64,000 nucleotides of DNA from Janthinobacterium sp051380875 (lineage in GTDB: Bacteria > Pseudomonadota > Gammaproteobacteria > Burkholderiales > Burkholderiaceae_D): positions 1 through 64,000 of the forward strand of contig NZ_JBNYXW010000004.1 in NCBI RefSeq assembly GCF_051380875.1. The letters are read 5' to 3'. The notes beneath the pieces were generated by a model. That model was not told where the DNA came from. It did no database searches and was given only the letters and a program-made list of their open reading frames with translations. Numbering within the stretch: the stretch's first letter is position 1; the number at the start of each line of letters is the position of its first letter. Shown piece by piece: positions 36,560-44,579 of the stretch. The translations under genes and the position numbers were made by a program.

Positions 36560-37719
36560 GCGTCGTCGTCGGGCAGGTTCCTGAGCAGGAAGTCGCGCAC
36601 GTTGCCACCGGCGACGCGGCGTATCTGCGCTTCCGACAGGCCCGCATCGAGCAGCGCCTGTGTCAGGCGCGGCAGTCCTGCCGCATCGATGGCGGTCGTG
36701 ACGGCGCCGTCGAAGTCCGAACCGTAGGCCACGTGCTGCGCGCCGATCAGCTTTACCGTGTAGCCGATGGCGCGCGCGATCGATGCCACATCCTTGCCGC
36801 AGACAGCCGTGTTCCAGAAGCCAATGCCCACCAGGCCGCCCTGGGCGGCGATGCGTTTCAATTGGCTGTCACTGAGATTGCGTCCGTTGGCGCAGGTGCC
36901 GCGCACGCCCGTATGGGACACCGTCACGGGGCGTGTCGCCAGTGTCAATACGTCGTCGATGGTAGCGGGCGAGGCATGCGCCAGGTCGACGATCATCTTG
37001 CGCTGCTCCATGGCGCGCAGCCATTGCCTGCCCAGCGGGGTCAAGCCGCCTTTTTTCAAACCATGCTGGGAGCCGGACAGTTCCGTATCGAAGAAATGCG
37101 TGGGCGCGGCCATGCGGTAGCCTGCCTTGTATAGTGTATCGAGATTGGCCAGCTTGCCTTCCAGCGCGTGTGCGCCTTCCAGCGTCAGCCAGCCGGCCAG
37201 CAGGCCGGGATCTTGCTCGCGCGCGGCGATGAAGCTGCGCAGTTGGGCACGGCTGCCGATGACCCGGACCTTGCCATTGCTCTTGCCAGCTTGCTGGCGC
37301 AACGCGTCGGCCTGGTAGGTCGCGCGCGCCAGCAGGCTGTTCCAGGTGGCGGGCGGCAAGCCTTGCGCCACCACCAGCGCCGTGATGTTGTCCGTGTCGC
37401 TGCCGTTGCGCTCGATATTCATCTTGCGCGGCGTCTTGGTCACCACGGAAAATGCCTGCAGGGCCACGTTGCCCCGTTCCAGGCGGGGGAAATCGACATG
37501 GCCACGCTGGCTACCGCGGTTCAGGTCGCGCTGCCACAGCAGGCTGTCGGCGTGCAGGTCGGCGATCCACAGGCTCTGGTGCAAGGCAACGGCGGCTGTC
37601 GACGGCGCCTTGCCAGCCGGCGGATGCACTTGATTGAGGTGTTCGTCGACGAGGATGGGGGCGGACAGGAAGCCGCCGAGCAGCGCAAGGCTGGCGGCGG
37701 CGATGGTACTGATGATCAT
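36556..37719 (-). CDS. Membrane (renal-type) dipeptidase, peptidase family M19
   Basis: Zinc dipeptidase family. Metal-site motifs are IADLHADSLLW (His-x-Asp), LTLEGAHALEG, VDLAHASPAT, VSHTGVRG and YGSDFDGAV. The N terminus is hydrophobic (about residues 1-22), consistent with a signal or anchor, so it acts outside the cytoplasm. The ATG at 37719 has GGAGA upstream on the minus strand; an in-frame ATG at 37737 is less well placed. Natural substrates are dipeptides. No link to nucleoside catabolism is obvious. Confidence 0.92.
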   Translation of the reverse strand: MIISTIAAASLALLGGFLSAPILVDEHLNQVHPPAGKAPSTAAVALHQSLWIADLHADSLLWQRDLNRGSQRGHVDFPRLERGNVALQAFSVVTKTPRKMNIERNGSDTDNITALVVAQGLPPATWNSLLARATYQADALRQQAGKSNGKVRVIGSRAQLRSFIAAREQDPGLLAGWLTLEGAHALEGKLANLDTLYKAGYRMAAPTHFFDTELSGSQHGLKKGGLTPLGRQWLRAMEQRKMIVDLAHASPATIDDVLTLATRPVTVSHTGVRGTCANGRNLSDSQLKRIAAQGGLVGIGFWNTAVCGKDVASIARAIGYTVKLIGAQHVAYGSDFDGAVTTAIDAAGLPRLTQALLDAGLSEAQIRRVAGGNVRDFLLRNLPDDDA

Positions 37720-37730
37720 TGTTCTCCGTC

Positions 37731-38153
37731 TCACCATGGGTCGTAGGTGCCCAGGCTCCAGATGTGGCCTTCCGGATCGCGGCAGGTAAAGCCGCGTCCG
37801 CCGTAATCTTCATCCTTGATGTCGAGCACGATCTCGGCGCCCTCTGCAAGCGCGCTGCGGTAGACGGCATCGGCATCGTTGACGACCAGGTAGCTGCTTT
37901 GCGTATTCGCGCCACCGATGTCGCCAGGGTGCTGCATCAGGCGGCCGTATTCGCTGTCGATGGCGCTCGCCAGCATGATCATGCCATTGCCGAAACTGAG
38001 CTGGGCGTGCGCGATGCCGCCGTCGCTGTCGGGCACGATCAACTGTTTTTCAAAGCCGAATGCCTTGCAGAGCCAGTCGATGGCGGCTGGCGCGTCGCGG
38101 TAGCGCAGGCAGGGTATGGTGGTGGCCCTGGTAGCTTTTGCTGTAGTGGTCAT
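37731..38153 (-). CDS. VOC-superfamily protein (glyoxalase/bleomycin-resistance fold)
   Basis: A small protein of 140 residues with two beta-alpha-beta-beta-beta units. The first starts ATTIPCLRYRDAPAAIDWL; the second ends in the typical GGRGFTCRDPEGHIWSLGTY. Metal-ligand positions (an early His and late Glu) are present in HAQLSFG and DPEGH. The start at 38153 follows CAGGAG; a longer reading adds 13 unlikely residues. Function cannot be assigned beyond the superfamily; many relatives (PhnB/YdcN-like) are uncharacterised. It begins 77 bp downstream of an inverted repeat (CACCATG-N15-CATGGTG, 38200-38228) that could be an operator. Confidence 0.8.
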   Translation of the reverse strand: MTTTAKATRATTIPCLRYRDAPAAIDWLCKAFGFEKQLIVPDSDGGIAHAQLSFGNGMIMLASAIDSEYGRLMQHPGDIGGANTQSSYLVVNDADAVYRSALAEGAEIVLDIKDEDYGGRGFTCRDPEGHIWSLGTYDPW

Positions 38154-38286
38154 ATGGAAACTCCTGTAGAGGGATGGAGTAGCTTCGATCATGCATGTTC
38201 ACCATGACCGGTGTGCATGGCCATGGTGTTGTACCTGTCATGACCGCGCTTCACTATATGCCACTCTCATGCGCCCTACAAGAGCG

Positions 38287-38559
38287 TCACGCTTGGGGCG
38301 GTTGTTCCGGCTGGGTAGCTTTTTTGTCCCAGCTGAAGCCGCCCGCCTTGCCGGCCCACTTCAGCAGCAGGAAGATGGCAAACAGGGTGATGGCCAGCGG
38401 CAAGATGGTGATGACGAAGGCGAGGCCAATGGCGCAGGCCAGCAGCATGGGCCAGGGCATTGCCGACACTGCGTCCAGGCCCTGGCGCGCATAGTCGCAC
38501 AGCTCGTTCCAGAAGGCGGTGAAGGATGTGCTGCCCGGTGCCGAATTGATGTCTTTCAT
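38287..38559 (-). CDS. Small membrane protein of unknown function
   Basis: A 90-residue protein with two hydrophobic stretches (about residues 30-47 and 49-68) and a charged C-terminal tail. I do not recognise the family. The ATG at 38559 has AGGAGAGC at good distance, which supports a real gene. A longer reading to 38691 has no ribosome site. Confidence 0.65.
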   Translation of the reverse strand: MKDINSAPGSTSFTAFWNELCDYARQGLDAVSAMPWPMLLACAIGLAFVITILPLAITLFAIFLLLKWAGKAGGFSWDKKATQPEQPPQA

Positions 38560-38705
38560 ATTGCTCTCCTGTCGTCGTTGAGTGCCCGTTGCCGTCGTGA
38601 TGGCCTGGCGATGATGCACTATAGCCAGGCTTTTGCTTGAGTGCACCCTGTCTGCGATGAACAGCAGCCTGGGCGGCACGAACGACGACATGCGGCGACA
38701 GGCCG

Positions 38706-39227
38706 TTACTCGAAGACTTTCAGCTTGAGCTGGACGCTGAGGGCGCCATACAGCCGGTCTTTATAGGATGGCACGATGGCGATATTGATGCCCACGCGCT
38801 GGTATTCATAGCTGATGGTGGGGACCAGGGCGGGGAACCAGCCGCCGTCGCGCATCTTCGGATAACCGCTGAAGCCGCCAACGACGGCGCCGACGCGAAA
38901 CGGGCCCATCTTGATGGGCTGGTAATACACGCCCAGGTAATTGGAATACGCGCGGTCGCTATTGTAGAAGCGGCCAGCCGTGGCCGACGCGACGGTGGAA
39001 AAGCGGTATTCGGCGCCCAAGCCAGGATTGCTGTCGTTCAAGCCCTTGTCGCGTTGAAAATGATGCGAATAAAAGCCCGCATTGAGCCAGGTTTCGTTCA
39101 AAGGCTGGTTTTCTATCATGCCAAATGTCTGTGCCTGCGCTGCCGGGGCCAGCGCCAGCGCCAGCAGGGTGGCGCAGACGGCCTTGCCCAGTAATGACGC
39201 GCTGCGCGCCGATGACCATCGTTTCAT
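38706..39227 (-). CDS. Outer-membrane beta-barrel protein, possibly PagP-like
   Basis: A 173-residue exported protein: the signal peptide ends in PAAQAQ and the C terminus is a phenylalanine-containing barrel strand (LKLKVFE). Alternating hydrophobic strands such as YLGVYYQPIKMGPFRVGAVV and ISYEYQRVGINIAIVPSY suit a small 8-strand barrel. The order of short motifs (an early His in YSHHF, a Ser-Asp in FYNSDR, a late IVPSY) recalls lipid A palmitoyltransferase PagP, but this comparison was made by eye and is weak. The start at 39227 follows AAGGAACAGGC. Confidence 0.6.
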   Translation of the reverse strand: MKRWSSARSASLLGKAVCATLLALALAPAAQAQTFGMIENQPLNETWLNAGFYSHHFQRDKGLNDSNPGLGAEYRFSTVASATAGRFYNSDRAYSNYLGVYYQPIKMGPFRVGAVVGGFSGYPKMRDGGWFPALVPTISYEYQRVGINIAIVPSYKDRLYGALSVQLKLKVFE

Positions 39228-39318
39228 GCCTGTTCCTTGTTCCGTATTTGTCCTGTGCATATTGCAAACGCTCCAGCGCGTCATGCTATCACCAGACATC
39301 TGTTTGTTGGGAATTTCA

Positions 39319-39996
39319 TCACGGGCCGGGCGCTGTTACAGGCAGCGCGATGCTGGCCAGCACCATGTGCGTGATGAGGAGTTCGGCATCCTCGTAATCC
39401 TTGCGCGTCAGCTGCTTGCGGTCCAGCACCAGGGTCATCTGCGCCGAAAAATCCGCATACGATTGCGTCATGGCCCAGATGGTAAACATCAGGTGCGTGG
39501 CGTTGACGGGTGCAATCCTGCCGGCCGCGATCCATTCTTCGAAGACGGCGATATCCTTGCGCAGCAGGGGCACGACCCTGTCGCGTATCTGCGCGCCATA
39601 CAGGGGCGCGCCATTGATCACCTCCAGCGCATACACGCGCGAAGCCCATGGCTGCTCGCGCGAAAAACGCAGCTTGGCGCCGATATAGGCACGCAGTACA
39701 TCGCGCGGTTCGTCGTGCTCATTGGCCAGTATGTCCATGCGCGCCAGCCAGTCGTCGAGTACATCATCGAGCACGCGCTGGTACAGCAGCTGTTTGCTGG
39801 GGAAGTAATACATCAGGTTCTGCTTCGACATCCCGGCCCGCTCGGCGATGGTAGCGATCGATGCGCCTTCGTAGCCATTTTCCGCGAACACGCGCACGGC
39901 TTGCTCCAGGATGTCCGCTTCCAGGCGGTCGCGGTTTTGCAGGCGCCGGCCGCCAGCATTTTTCACTTGCGGGATGGAGGATTTGTCGCTGGCCAT
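39319..39996 (-). CDS. TetR-family regulator of the RutR type
   Basis: The helix-turn-helix is at about residues 40-75 (SIATIAERAGMSKQNLMYYF). The rest of the 225-residue protein follows E. coli RutR closely in pattern (PSKQLLYQRVLDDVLDDWLA, SREQPWASRVYALEVINGAP, MFTIWAMTQSYADFSAQ). RutR senses uracil and thymine and represses pyrimidine degradation. Here the gene follows a MocR-type regulator by nine bases, and both diverge from the beta-alanine branch genes. A RutR-like box lies in that divergent region. Direct control of the pyrimidine genes is therefore the likely role. Confidence 0.85.
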   Translation of the reverse strand: MASDKSSIPQVKNAGGRRLQNRDRLEADILEQAVRVFAENGYEGASIATIAERAGMSKQNLMYYFPSKQLLYQRVLDDVLDDWLARMDILANEHDEPRDVLRAYIGAKLRFSREQPWASRVYALEVINGAPLYGAQIRDRVVPLLRKDIAVFEEWIAAGRIAPVNATHLMFTIWAMTQSYADFSAQMTLVLDRKQLTRKDYEDAELLITHMVLASIALPVTAPGP

Positions 39997-40005
39997 GGTC
40001 GCTCT

Positions 40006-41502
40006 CTAGCGGGGACGGATCGATTGCAGGAAGGCTTGCAGCACGGGCGTGTCGGTGTAGGCGACGTTAAAGCGGAACCACACCGTCTCGGGCGCGCGCA
40101 GCATGAAAAATTCGTTTGGCGACAGCAGGATGCCCGCCTTTAACGCCATGTCGGCGATGACTTTTCCGCTCCATTCCGGCGTCTGGACGTCGGGCCAGCC
40201 GGCGCTGACGAACATGCCGCCGCGCGGCCGCGCCACAGGTGCCATGCCCACCTGCGCCAGGCAGTCGATGCTGCGTTCGCGGGCCGCGTCGAGCTGCGCC
40301 ACCAGCCGTTCGACCATGCGCTTGTAAGGCCGTGCGGAGATGGCATGGTAGACGGCGCGCTCGTTGATTTCCGACGTCGTCAGGCCCGCCAGCATCTTTA
40401 CGCGCACCAGTTCGGCCACCAGCGAAAGCGAGGCGCAGATGGAGCCCACGCGCAGCACGGGCGACAGGGTCTTGGAAAAGCTGCCCACGCGGATCACGCG
40501 GCGCAAGCCATCCATGGCGGCCAGCGACGCTTCGCCGCGCGCCGCCATCTCGCGGTAAATATCATCTTCCACCAGCCAGAAATCGAATTGCTCGGCCAAT
40601 GCCAGCAAGCGGTGCGTCTGCGCCTGGCTCAATGAGGTGCCCAGAGGGTTTTGCAGCACCGTGTTGACGAACATCAGTTTCGGCTGCGTACGGGCCGCCT
40701 CGCTGGCCAGCGCATCGAGATCAAGTCCTGCCTCGCCGCGCGCAATGCCGACCGGGATGCAGCCGTGGTGGCGTATCAGCGACTGCAAATTGCTGTAGCC
40801 GGGGTCTTCCACCAGCACCGTATCGCCCGGCTTGGTCAGGCTGCGCAGAATCAGGTCGAACGCGTGCGTGGCGCCATGTGTCAGCAAGACCTGGTCTGGC
40901 TCAACCTGGAACAGGTCTTCGGACAGGCTCGTCGCCAGGTGCTGGCGCAGCGAGGGAAAACCCAGAGGATGGCCATAGCCGCGCAGCCGGCTGGCGGGGA
41001 TGCGCATGGCCTGGCGCACGGCATCGAGCACGGTCGCCTCGCCATACATCTCGGGCGGCAGCCAGCCCGCGCCCACGGGCAGCGCTTCCGACACCCCGGA
41101 ATACAGGTCCGGCGTGAGCGCATCGATGGCGGTGGGACTGGGACTGGGATTGGCGTTGGCATTGGCATTGGCATGCGCGGCCGCCTGCGGCGAGGCGGCA
41201 ATATCGTGGCGCGCGACGAAATAGCCGGAGCCGCGCCGTGACGATAACAGGCCCAGGTTGACCAGGCGGTCGTACGACTCGACGACGGTGAAGGTGGATA
41301 CGCCATTGCACTTGGCAAACTGGCGCACGGACGGCATGCGTGTGCCAATGCGCAAGGCGCGGCTGCCTACCATGACACTGATGGCGATGACGATCTGTTC
41401 GACCAGGCCGCCTTTCTTGTTGCGGCCGATTTCCAGCACGGGCCAGCCGCTGGCATTGCCTGCGGCATCGTCCGTGCTGTCGTTGCTGGGCTGGTGCGTC
41501 AC
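40006..41502 (-). CDS. MocR-family regulator (GntR HTH fused to aminotransferase domain)
   Basis: Residues about 20-100 form a GntR winged helix (SRALRIGTRMPSVRQFAKCN) and residues about 140-498 an aspartate-aminotransferase-like fold. The PLP lysine lies in VGSFSKTLSPVLRVG. The two parts are joined by a linker of repeating Ala-Asn and Pro-Ser dipeptides encoded by a hexanucleotide repeat. MocR proteins sense amino compounds through PLP. With a divergent omega-amino acid aminotransferase gene, beta-alanine or beta-aminoisobutyrate is a reasonable guess at the effector. It is probably cotranscribed with the RutR-like gene nine bases downstream. Confidence 0.92.
   Translation of the reverse strand: MTHQPSNDSTDDAAGNASGWPVLEIGRNKKGGLVEQIVIAISVMVGSRALRIGTRMPSVRQFAKCNGVSTFTVVESYDRLVNLGLLSSRRGSGYFVARHDIAASPQAAAHANANANANPSPSPTAIDALTPDLYSGVSEALPVGAGWLPPEMYGEATVLDAVRQAMRIPASRLRGYGHPLGFPSLRQHLATSLSEDLFQVEPDQVLLTHGATHAFDLILRSLTKPGDTVLVEDPGYSNLQSLIRHHGCIPVGIARGEAGLDLDALASEAARTQPKLMFVNTVLQNPLGTSLSQAQTHRLLALAEQFDFWLVEDDIYREMAARGEASLAAMDGLRRVIRVGSFSKTLSPVLRVGSICASLSLVAELVRVKMLAGLTTSEINERAVYHAISARPYKRMVERLVAQLDAARERSIDCLAQVGMAPVARPRGGMFVSAGWPDVQTPEWSGKVIADMALKAGILLSPNEFFMLRAPETVWFRFNVAYTDTPVLQAFLQSIRPR
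41134..41175. repeat. Hexanucleotide repeat in the MocR linker
   Basis: Seven consecutive six-base units (GGGACT twice, GGGATT, GGCGTT, GGCATT twice, GGCATG) encode the flexible linker between the DNA-binding and aminotransferase domains. Changes in unit number keep the reading frame and would only alter linker length by two residues each. Confidence 0.85.
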
Positions 41503-41561
41503 CGGTACTCCTTATGCTGCCCTGCACAAAATTGTAGTGGTTTTTTGACCTGTACGGTTGG

Positions 41562-41639
41562 GATACTTTACCGTTTGTGTATCTGTGCCATCGGGGTTGG
41601 CCTGTCTATTATTACATCAGCTTTTTGCCAACTGGTAAA
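41562..41639 (+). promoter_or_regulatory. Control region with RutR-like box and a GATAC/GTATC dyad
   Basis: At 41624-41639, TTTGCCA-AC-TGGTAAA matches 11 of 14 specified positions of the E. coli RutR consensus TTGACCA-NN-TGGTCAA and is nearly palindromic. It lies 61 bp before the aminotransferase ATG, where a repressor would overlap a promoter. At 41562-41583, GATAC and GTATC are inverted repeats 12 bp apart, a candidate MocR site. Both lie between the divergent regulator and catabolic genes. Confidence 0.55.
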
Positions 41640-41700
41640 TTATTTTACGCCTCGTCAAAAATGATATTGCGCGGCGGCAGCCCATCCCAAGGAGAAGGTC

Positions 41701-43017
41701 ATGAACACAGCGAGGCCGGAATCGATGTCGGCATTCTGGATGCCATTTACGAACAACCGGGATTTCAAGGCCAACCCGCGCCTGCTGGTATCGGCCGAAG
41801 GCATGTACTACAAGGACGTCGATGGCAATGCCATCCTCGATGGCACGGCCGGCCTGTGGTGCGTACCGTGCGGCCATGCGCAGCCGAAGATCGTCGGCGC
41901 CATCCGCGAGATGGTGGGGCAGCTTGACTTCGCGCCCACCTTCCAGATGGGCCATCCGGCAGCTTTTGAGCTGGCGGAAAAACTGATGGACTATACGGGC
42001 CACAAGTTCGGCCACGTGTTCTACACCAACTCCGGTTCCGAAGCTGTGGACACGGCCCTGAAAATTGCGCTGGCCTATCACCGGGCGCGTGGCGAAGGGG
42101 CTCGCACGCGGTTGATTGGCCGTGAACGCGGCTATCACGGCGTGGGCTTTGGCGGCATTTCCGTGGGCGGCATCGGCGGCAACCGCAAGACCTTCGGCCC
42201 CCTGCTGCCCGGCGTGGACCACTTGCCGCACACGCACAACCTGGAAAAGAACGCCTACACGGTGGGCGAGCCGGAATATGGCACGCACCTGGCCGATGAA
42301 CTCGAACGCATCGTCGCGCTGCACGACGCTTCCACCATTGCCGCCGTCATCGTGGAGCCAGTGGCCGGCTCCACGGGCGTGCTGATTCCGCCGAAAGGCT
42401 ATCTGAAACGCTTGCGCGAATTGTGCACCAAGCACGGCATCCTCCTGATCTTCGATGAAGTCATCACGGGTTTTGGCCGCATGACGACGCCGTTCGCGGC
42501 TGATTATTTTGACGTCGAACCGGACCTGATGACGACCGCCAAAGGCCTCACCAACGGCATGGTGCCGATGGGTGCCGTGTTCAGCAAAAAATACATCCAC
42601 GACGCCTTTATGGATGCACCAGCCGGCATCGAACTATTCCACGGCTATACCTATTCCGGCCATCCGCTCGCTTGCGCCGCCTCGCTGGCGACGCTGGAAG
42701 TATTCGAGGAACAGGACATCCTGGGCCACGCGAAAGCGATGCAGGCGTATTGGAGCGACGCCGTGCACTCACTCAAAGGGCTGCCGCATGTGATCGACCT
42801 GCGCAGCATTGGCCTGATCGCCGGCATTGAACTCGAAGGCATTGCCGGCAAGCCGGGCACGCGCGCCTTTAACGCCTTTAAGCAAGCCTTCGCCGACGGC
42901 GTACTGATACGCACGACGGGCGACATCATTGCCCTGTCGCCACCGCTGGTGCTGGAAAAGCAGCACGTCGACGAGCTGTTCGGCAAGCTGGCGACAGTAT
43001 TGAAAAATCTGGACTAA
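41701..43017 (+). CDS. Omega-amino acid:pyruvate aminotransferase (beta-alanine type)
   Basis: PLP class-III transaminase of 438 residues. It is expected to convert beta-alanine (from uracil) or beta-aminoisobutyrate (from thymine) to malonate or methylmalonate semialdehyde, with pyruvate as acceptor. Motifs include YTNSGSEAVDTALKIA (about residue 100), the aspartate in LLIFDEVITGFGR, and the PLP lysine in TTAKGLTNG (about 283). AAGGAGAAGG precedes the ATG. It is followed 9 bp later by mmsA, which takes the semialdehyde, and by the ring-reducing enzyme genes. The local pathway decides the substrate; related enzymes have broad specificity. Confidence 0.92.
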   Translation: MNTARPESMSAFWMPFTNNRDFKANPRLLVSAEGMYYKDVDGNAILDGTAGLWCVPCGHAQPKIVGAIREMVGQLDFAPTFQMGHPAAFELAEKLMDYTGHKFGHVFYTNSGSEAVDTALKIALAYHRARGEGARTRLIGRERGYHGVGFGGISVGGIGGNRKTFGPLLPGVDHLPHTHNLEKNAYTVGEPEYGTHLADELERIVALHDASTIAAVIVEPVAGSTGVLIPPKGYLKRLRELCTKHGILLIFDEVITGFGRMTTPFAADYFDVEPDLMTTAKGLTNGMVPMGAVFSKKYIHDAFMDAPAGIELFHGYTYSGHPLACAASLATLEVFEEQDILGHAKAMQAYWSDAVHSLKGLPHVIDLRSIGLIAGIELEGIAGKPGTRAFNAFKQAFADGVLIRTTGDIIALSPPLVLEKQHVDELFGKLATVLKNLD

Positions 43018-43026
43018 GGAAAAACC

Positions 43027-44529
43027 ATGAGCGATCTCGATACCATCACCCACTTTATCAACGGCGCCAAGGTTGACACCAACAGCGGCCGCTATGGCGA
43101 CGTCTATAACCCCGCCCTGGGCGTCCCGGTCGCCCGCGTGGCGCTGGGGACCGTAGAGGACGTCGATGCGGCAGTGCAGGCCGCCGCCGCCGCCTTCCCT
43201 GCATGGTCGGCCACGCCACCCTTGAGCCGCGCGCGCGTGCTGTTTCGCTACCTGCAGCTGTGCCAGCAGCACACGGATGAATTTGCCGCCATGCTGACGC
43301 GCGAACACGGCAAGACCTTTGCCGACGCGCAGGGCGAGGTGGCGCGCGGCATCGAGATGGTGGAATTTGCCGTCGGCATTCCGCAACTGCTGAAAGGGGA
43401 ATTCACGGACCAGATTTCGCGCGGCATCGATGCCTGGTCCATGCGCCAGGCGCTGGGTGTGGTGGCCGGCATTACGCCATTTAATTTCCCCGTGATGGTG
43501 CCAATGTGGATGTTCCCCGTCGCCATCGCCTGCGGCAATACCTTTGTGCTGAAACCGTCCGAACGCGATCCCTCGGCCTCGATGCTGCATGCAAAATTGT
43601 TGAAGGACGCAGGCTTGCCGGACGGCGTCTTCAATGTGGTGCAGGGCGACAAGGTGACGGTCGACGCCCTGCTCGATCATCCTGTCGTGCAAGCCATCAG
43701 CTTTGTCGGCTCCACGCCGATCGCCGAATACATCTATGCGCGTGGCAGCGCCAGCGGCAAGCGCGTGCAGGCCCTGGGCGGCGCGAAGAACCACATGGTG
43801 GTGATGCCCGACGCGGACATGGACATGACGGTCGACGCCCTGATCGGCGCCGCCTACGGTTCGGCCGGCGAACGCTGCATGGCTATCTCGGTGGTGGTGG
43901 CCGTGGGCGATGCGGGTGACAAATTGATCGATGCACTGGCGCGGCGCACGGCTGCACTGAAAGTGCGCGACGGCATGGAGCATGGTGCTGAGATGGGGCC
44001 CGTGGTTTCGCTTGCGGCCAAGCTGCGTATTGAAAAACTGATCGGCGAAGGGGTGGAGCAAGGCGCCACTTTAGTCGTCGATGGCCGCAACCACGTGGTG
44101 GCAGGACGCGAAAACGGCTTCTTCGTGGGAGGTACCCTGTTCGATCACGTGACGCCCGACATGAGCATCTACAAGGAAGAAATTTTCGGTCCCGTACTGT
44201 GTATGCTGCGCGCGCCCGACGTGGTGCATGCGGTGGAACTCATAAACGCCAACGAGTATGGCAACGGCGTGGCCATCTACACGCGCGATGGCGGCGTGGC
44301 GCGCGAATTCGTGCGCCAGATCCAGGTCGGCATGGTGGGCGTCAACATACCTCTTCCCGTGCCCATGGCCTTCAACAGTTTCGGCGGCTGGAAGCGCAGC
44401 ATGTTCGGCGACCACCACGCCTACGGCCCGGAAGGCGTGCGTTTCTATACGCGCCACAAGGCCGTCATGCAGCGCTGGCCCAACACGGCCAGCGCTGGCG
44501 TGGAATTTGCTTTTCCGCAGATGAAGTAA
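43027..44529 (+). CDS. mmsA: CoA-acylating (methyl)malonate-semialdehyde dehydrogenase
   Basis: Oxidises malonate semialdehyde to acetyl-CoA or methylmalonate semialdehyde to propionyl-CoA, with loss of CO2. The 500-residue ALDH has the cofactor region FNFPVMVPMWMFPVAIACGN (about residue 153) and the catalytic cysteine in GSAGERCMAISVVV (about 285). The general-base glutamate of ordinary ALDHs is replaced in ALGGAKNHMVVMPD, as usual for MmsA. It follows the aminotransferase in the same operon and completes conversion of pyrimidine carbon to acyl-CoA. Confidence 0.95.
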   Translation: MSDLDTITHFINGAKVDTNSGRYGDVYNPALGVPVARVALGTVEDVDAAVQAAAAAFPAWSATPPLSRARVLFRYLQLCQQHTDEFAAMLTREHGKTFADAQGEVARGIEMVEFAVGIPQLLKGEFTDQISRGIDAWSMRQALGVVAGITPFNFPVMVPMWMFPVAIACGNTFVLKPSERDPSASMLHAKLLKDAGLPDGVFNVVQGDKVTVDALLDHPVVQAISFVGSTPIAEYIYARGSASGKRVQALGGAKNHMVVMPDADMDMTVDALIGAAYGSAGERCMAISVVVAVGDAGDKLIDALARRTAALKVRDGMEHGAEMGPVVSLAAKLRIEKLIGEGVEQGATLVVDGRNHVVAGRENGFFVGGTLFDHVTPDMSIYKEEIFGPVLCMLRAPDVVHAVELINANEYGNGVAIYTRDGGVAREFVRQIQVGMVGVNIPLPVPMAFNSFGGWKRSMFGDHHAYGPEGVRFYTRHKAVMQRWPNTASAGVEFAFPQMK

Positions 44530-44579
44530 GGGCACGTATTTCAGAAAAATCCACAGCAGGAAATGACAAGGAAAGCGTG

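Noticed and set aside
38200..38228. CACCATG-N15-CATGGTG inverted repeat upstream of the VOC gene as a firm operator
   Set aside because: Seven-base arms with a long spacer occur by chance often, and no adjacent regulator or repeated copy supports it.
44199..44579. A 582-residue form of PreT starting inside mmsA
   Set aside because: The extension overlaps mmsA coding sequence in another frame and is Arg-rich without homology; a good ribosome site marks 44580.
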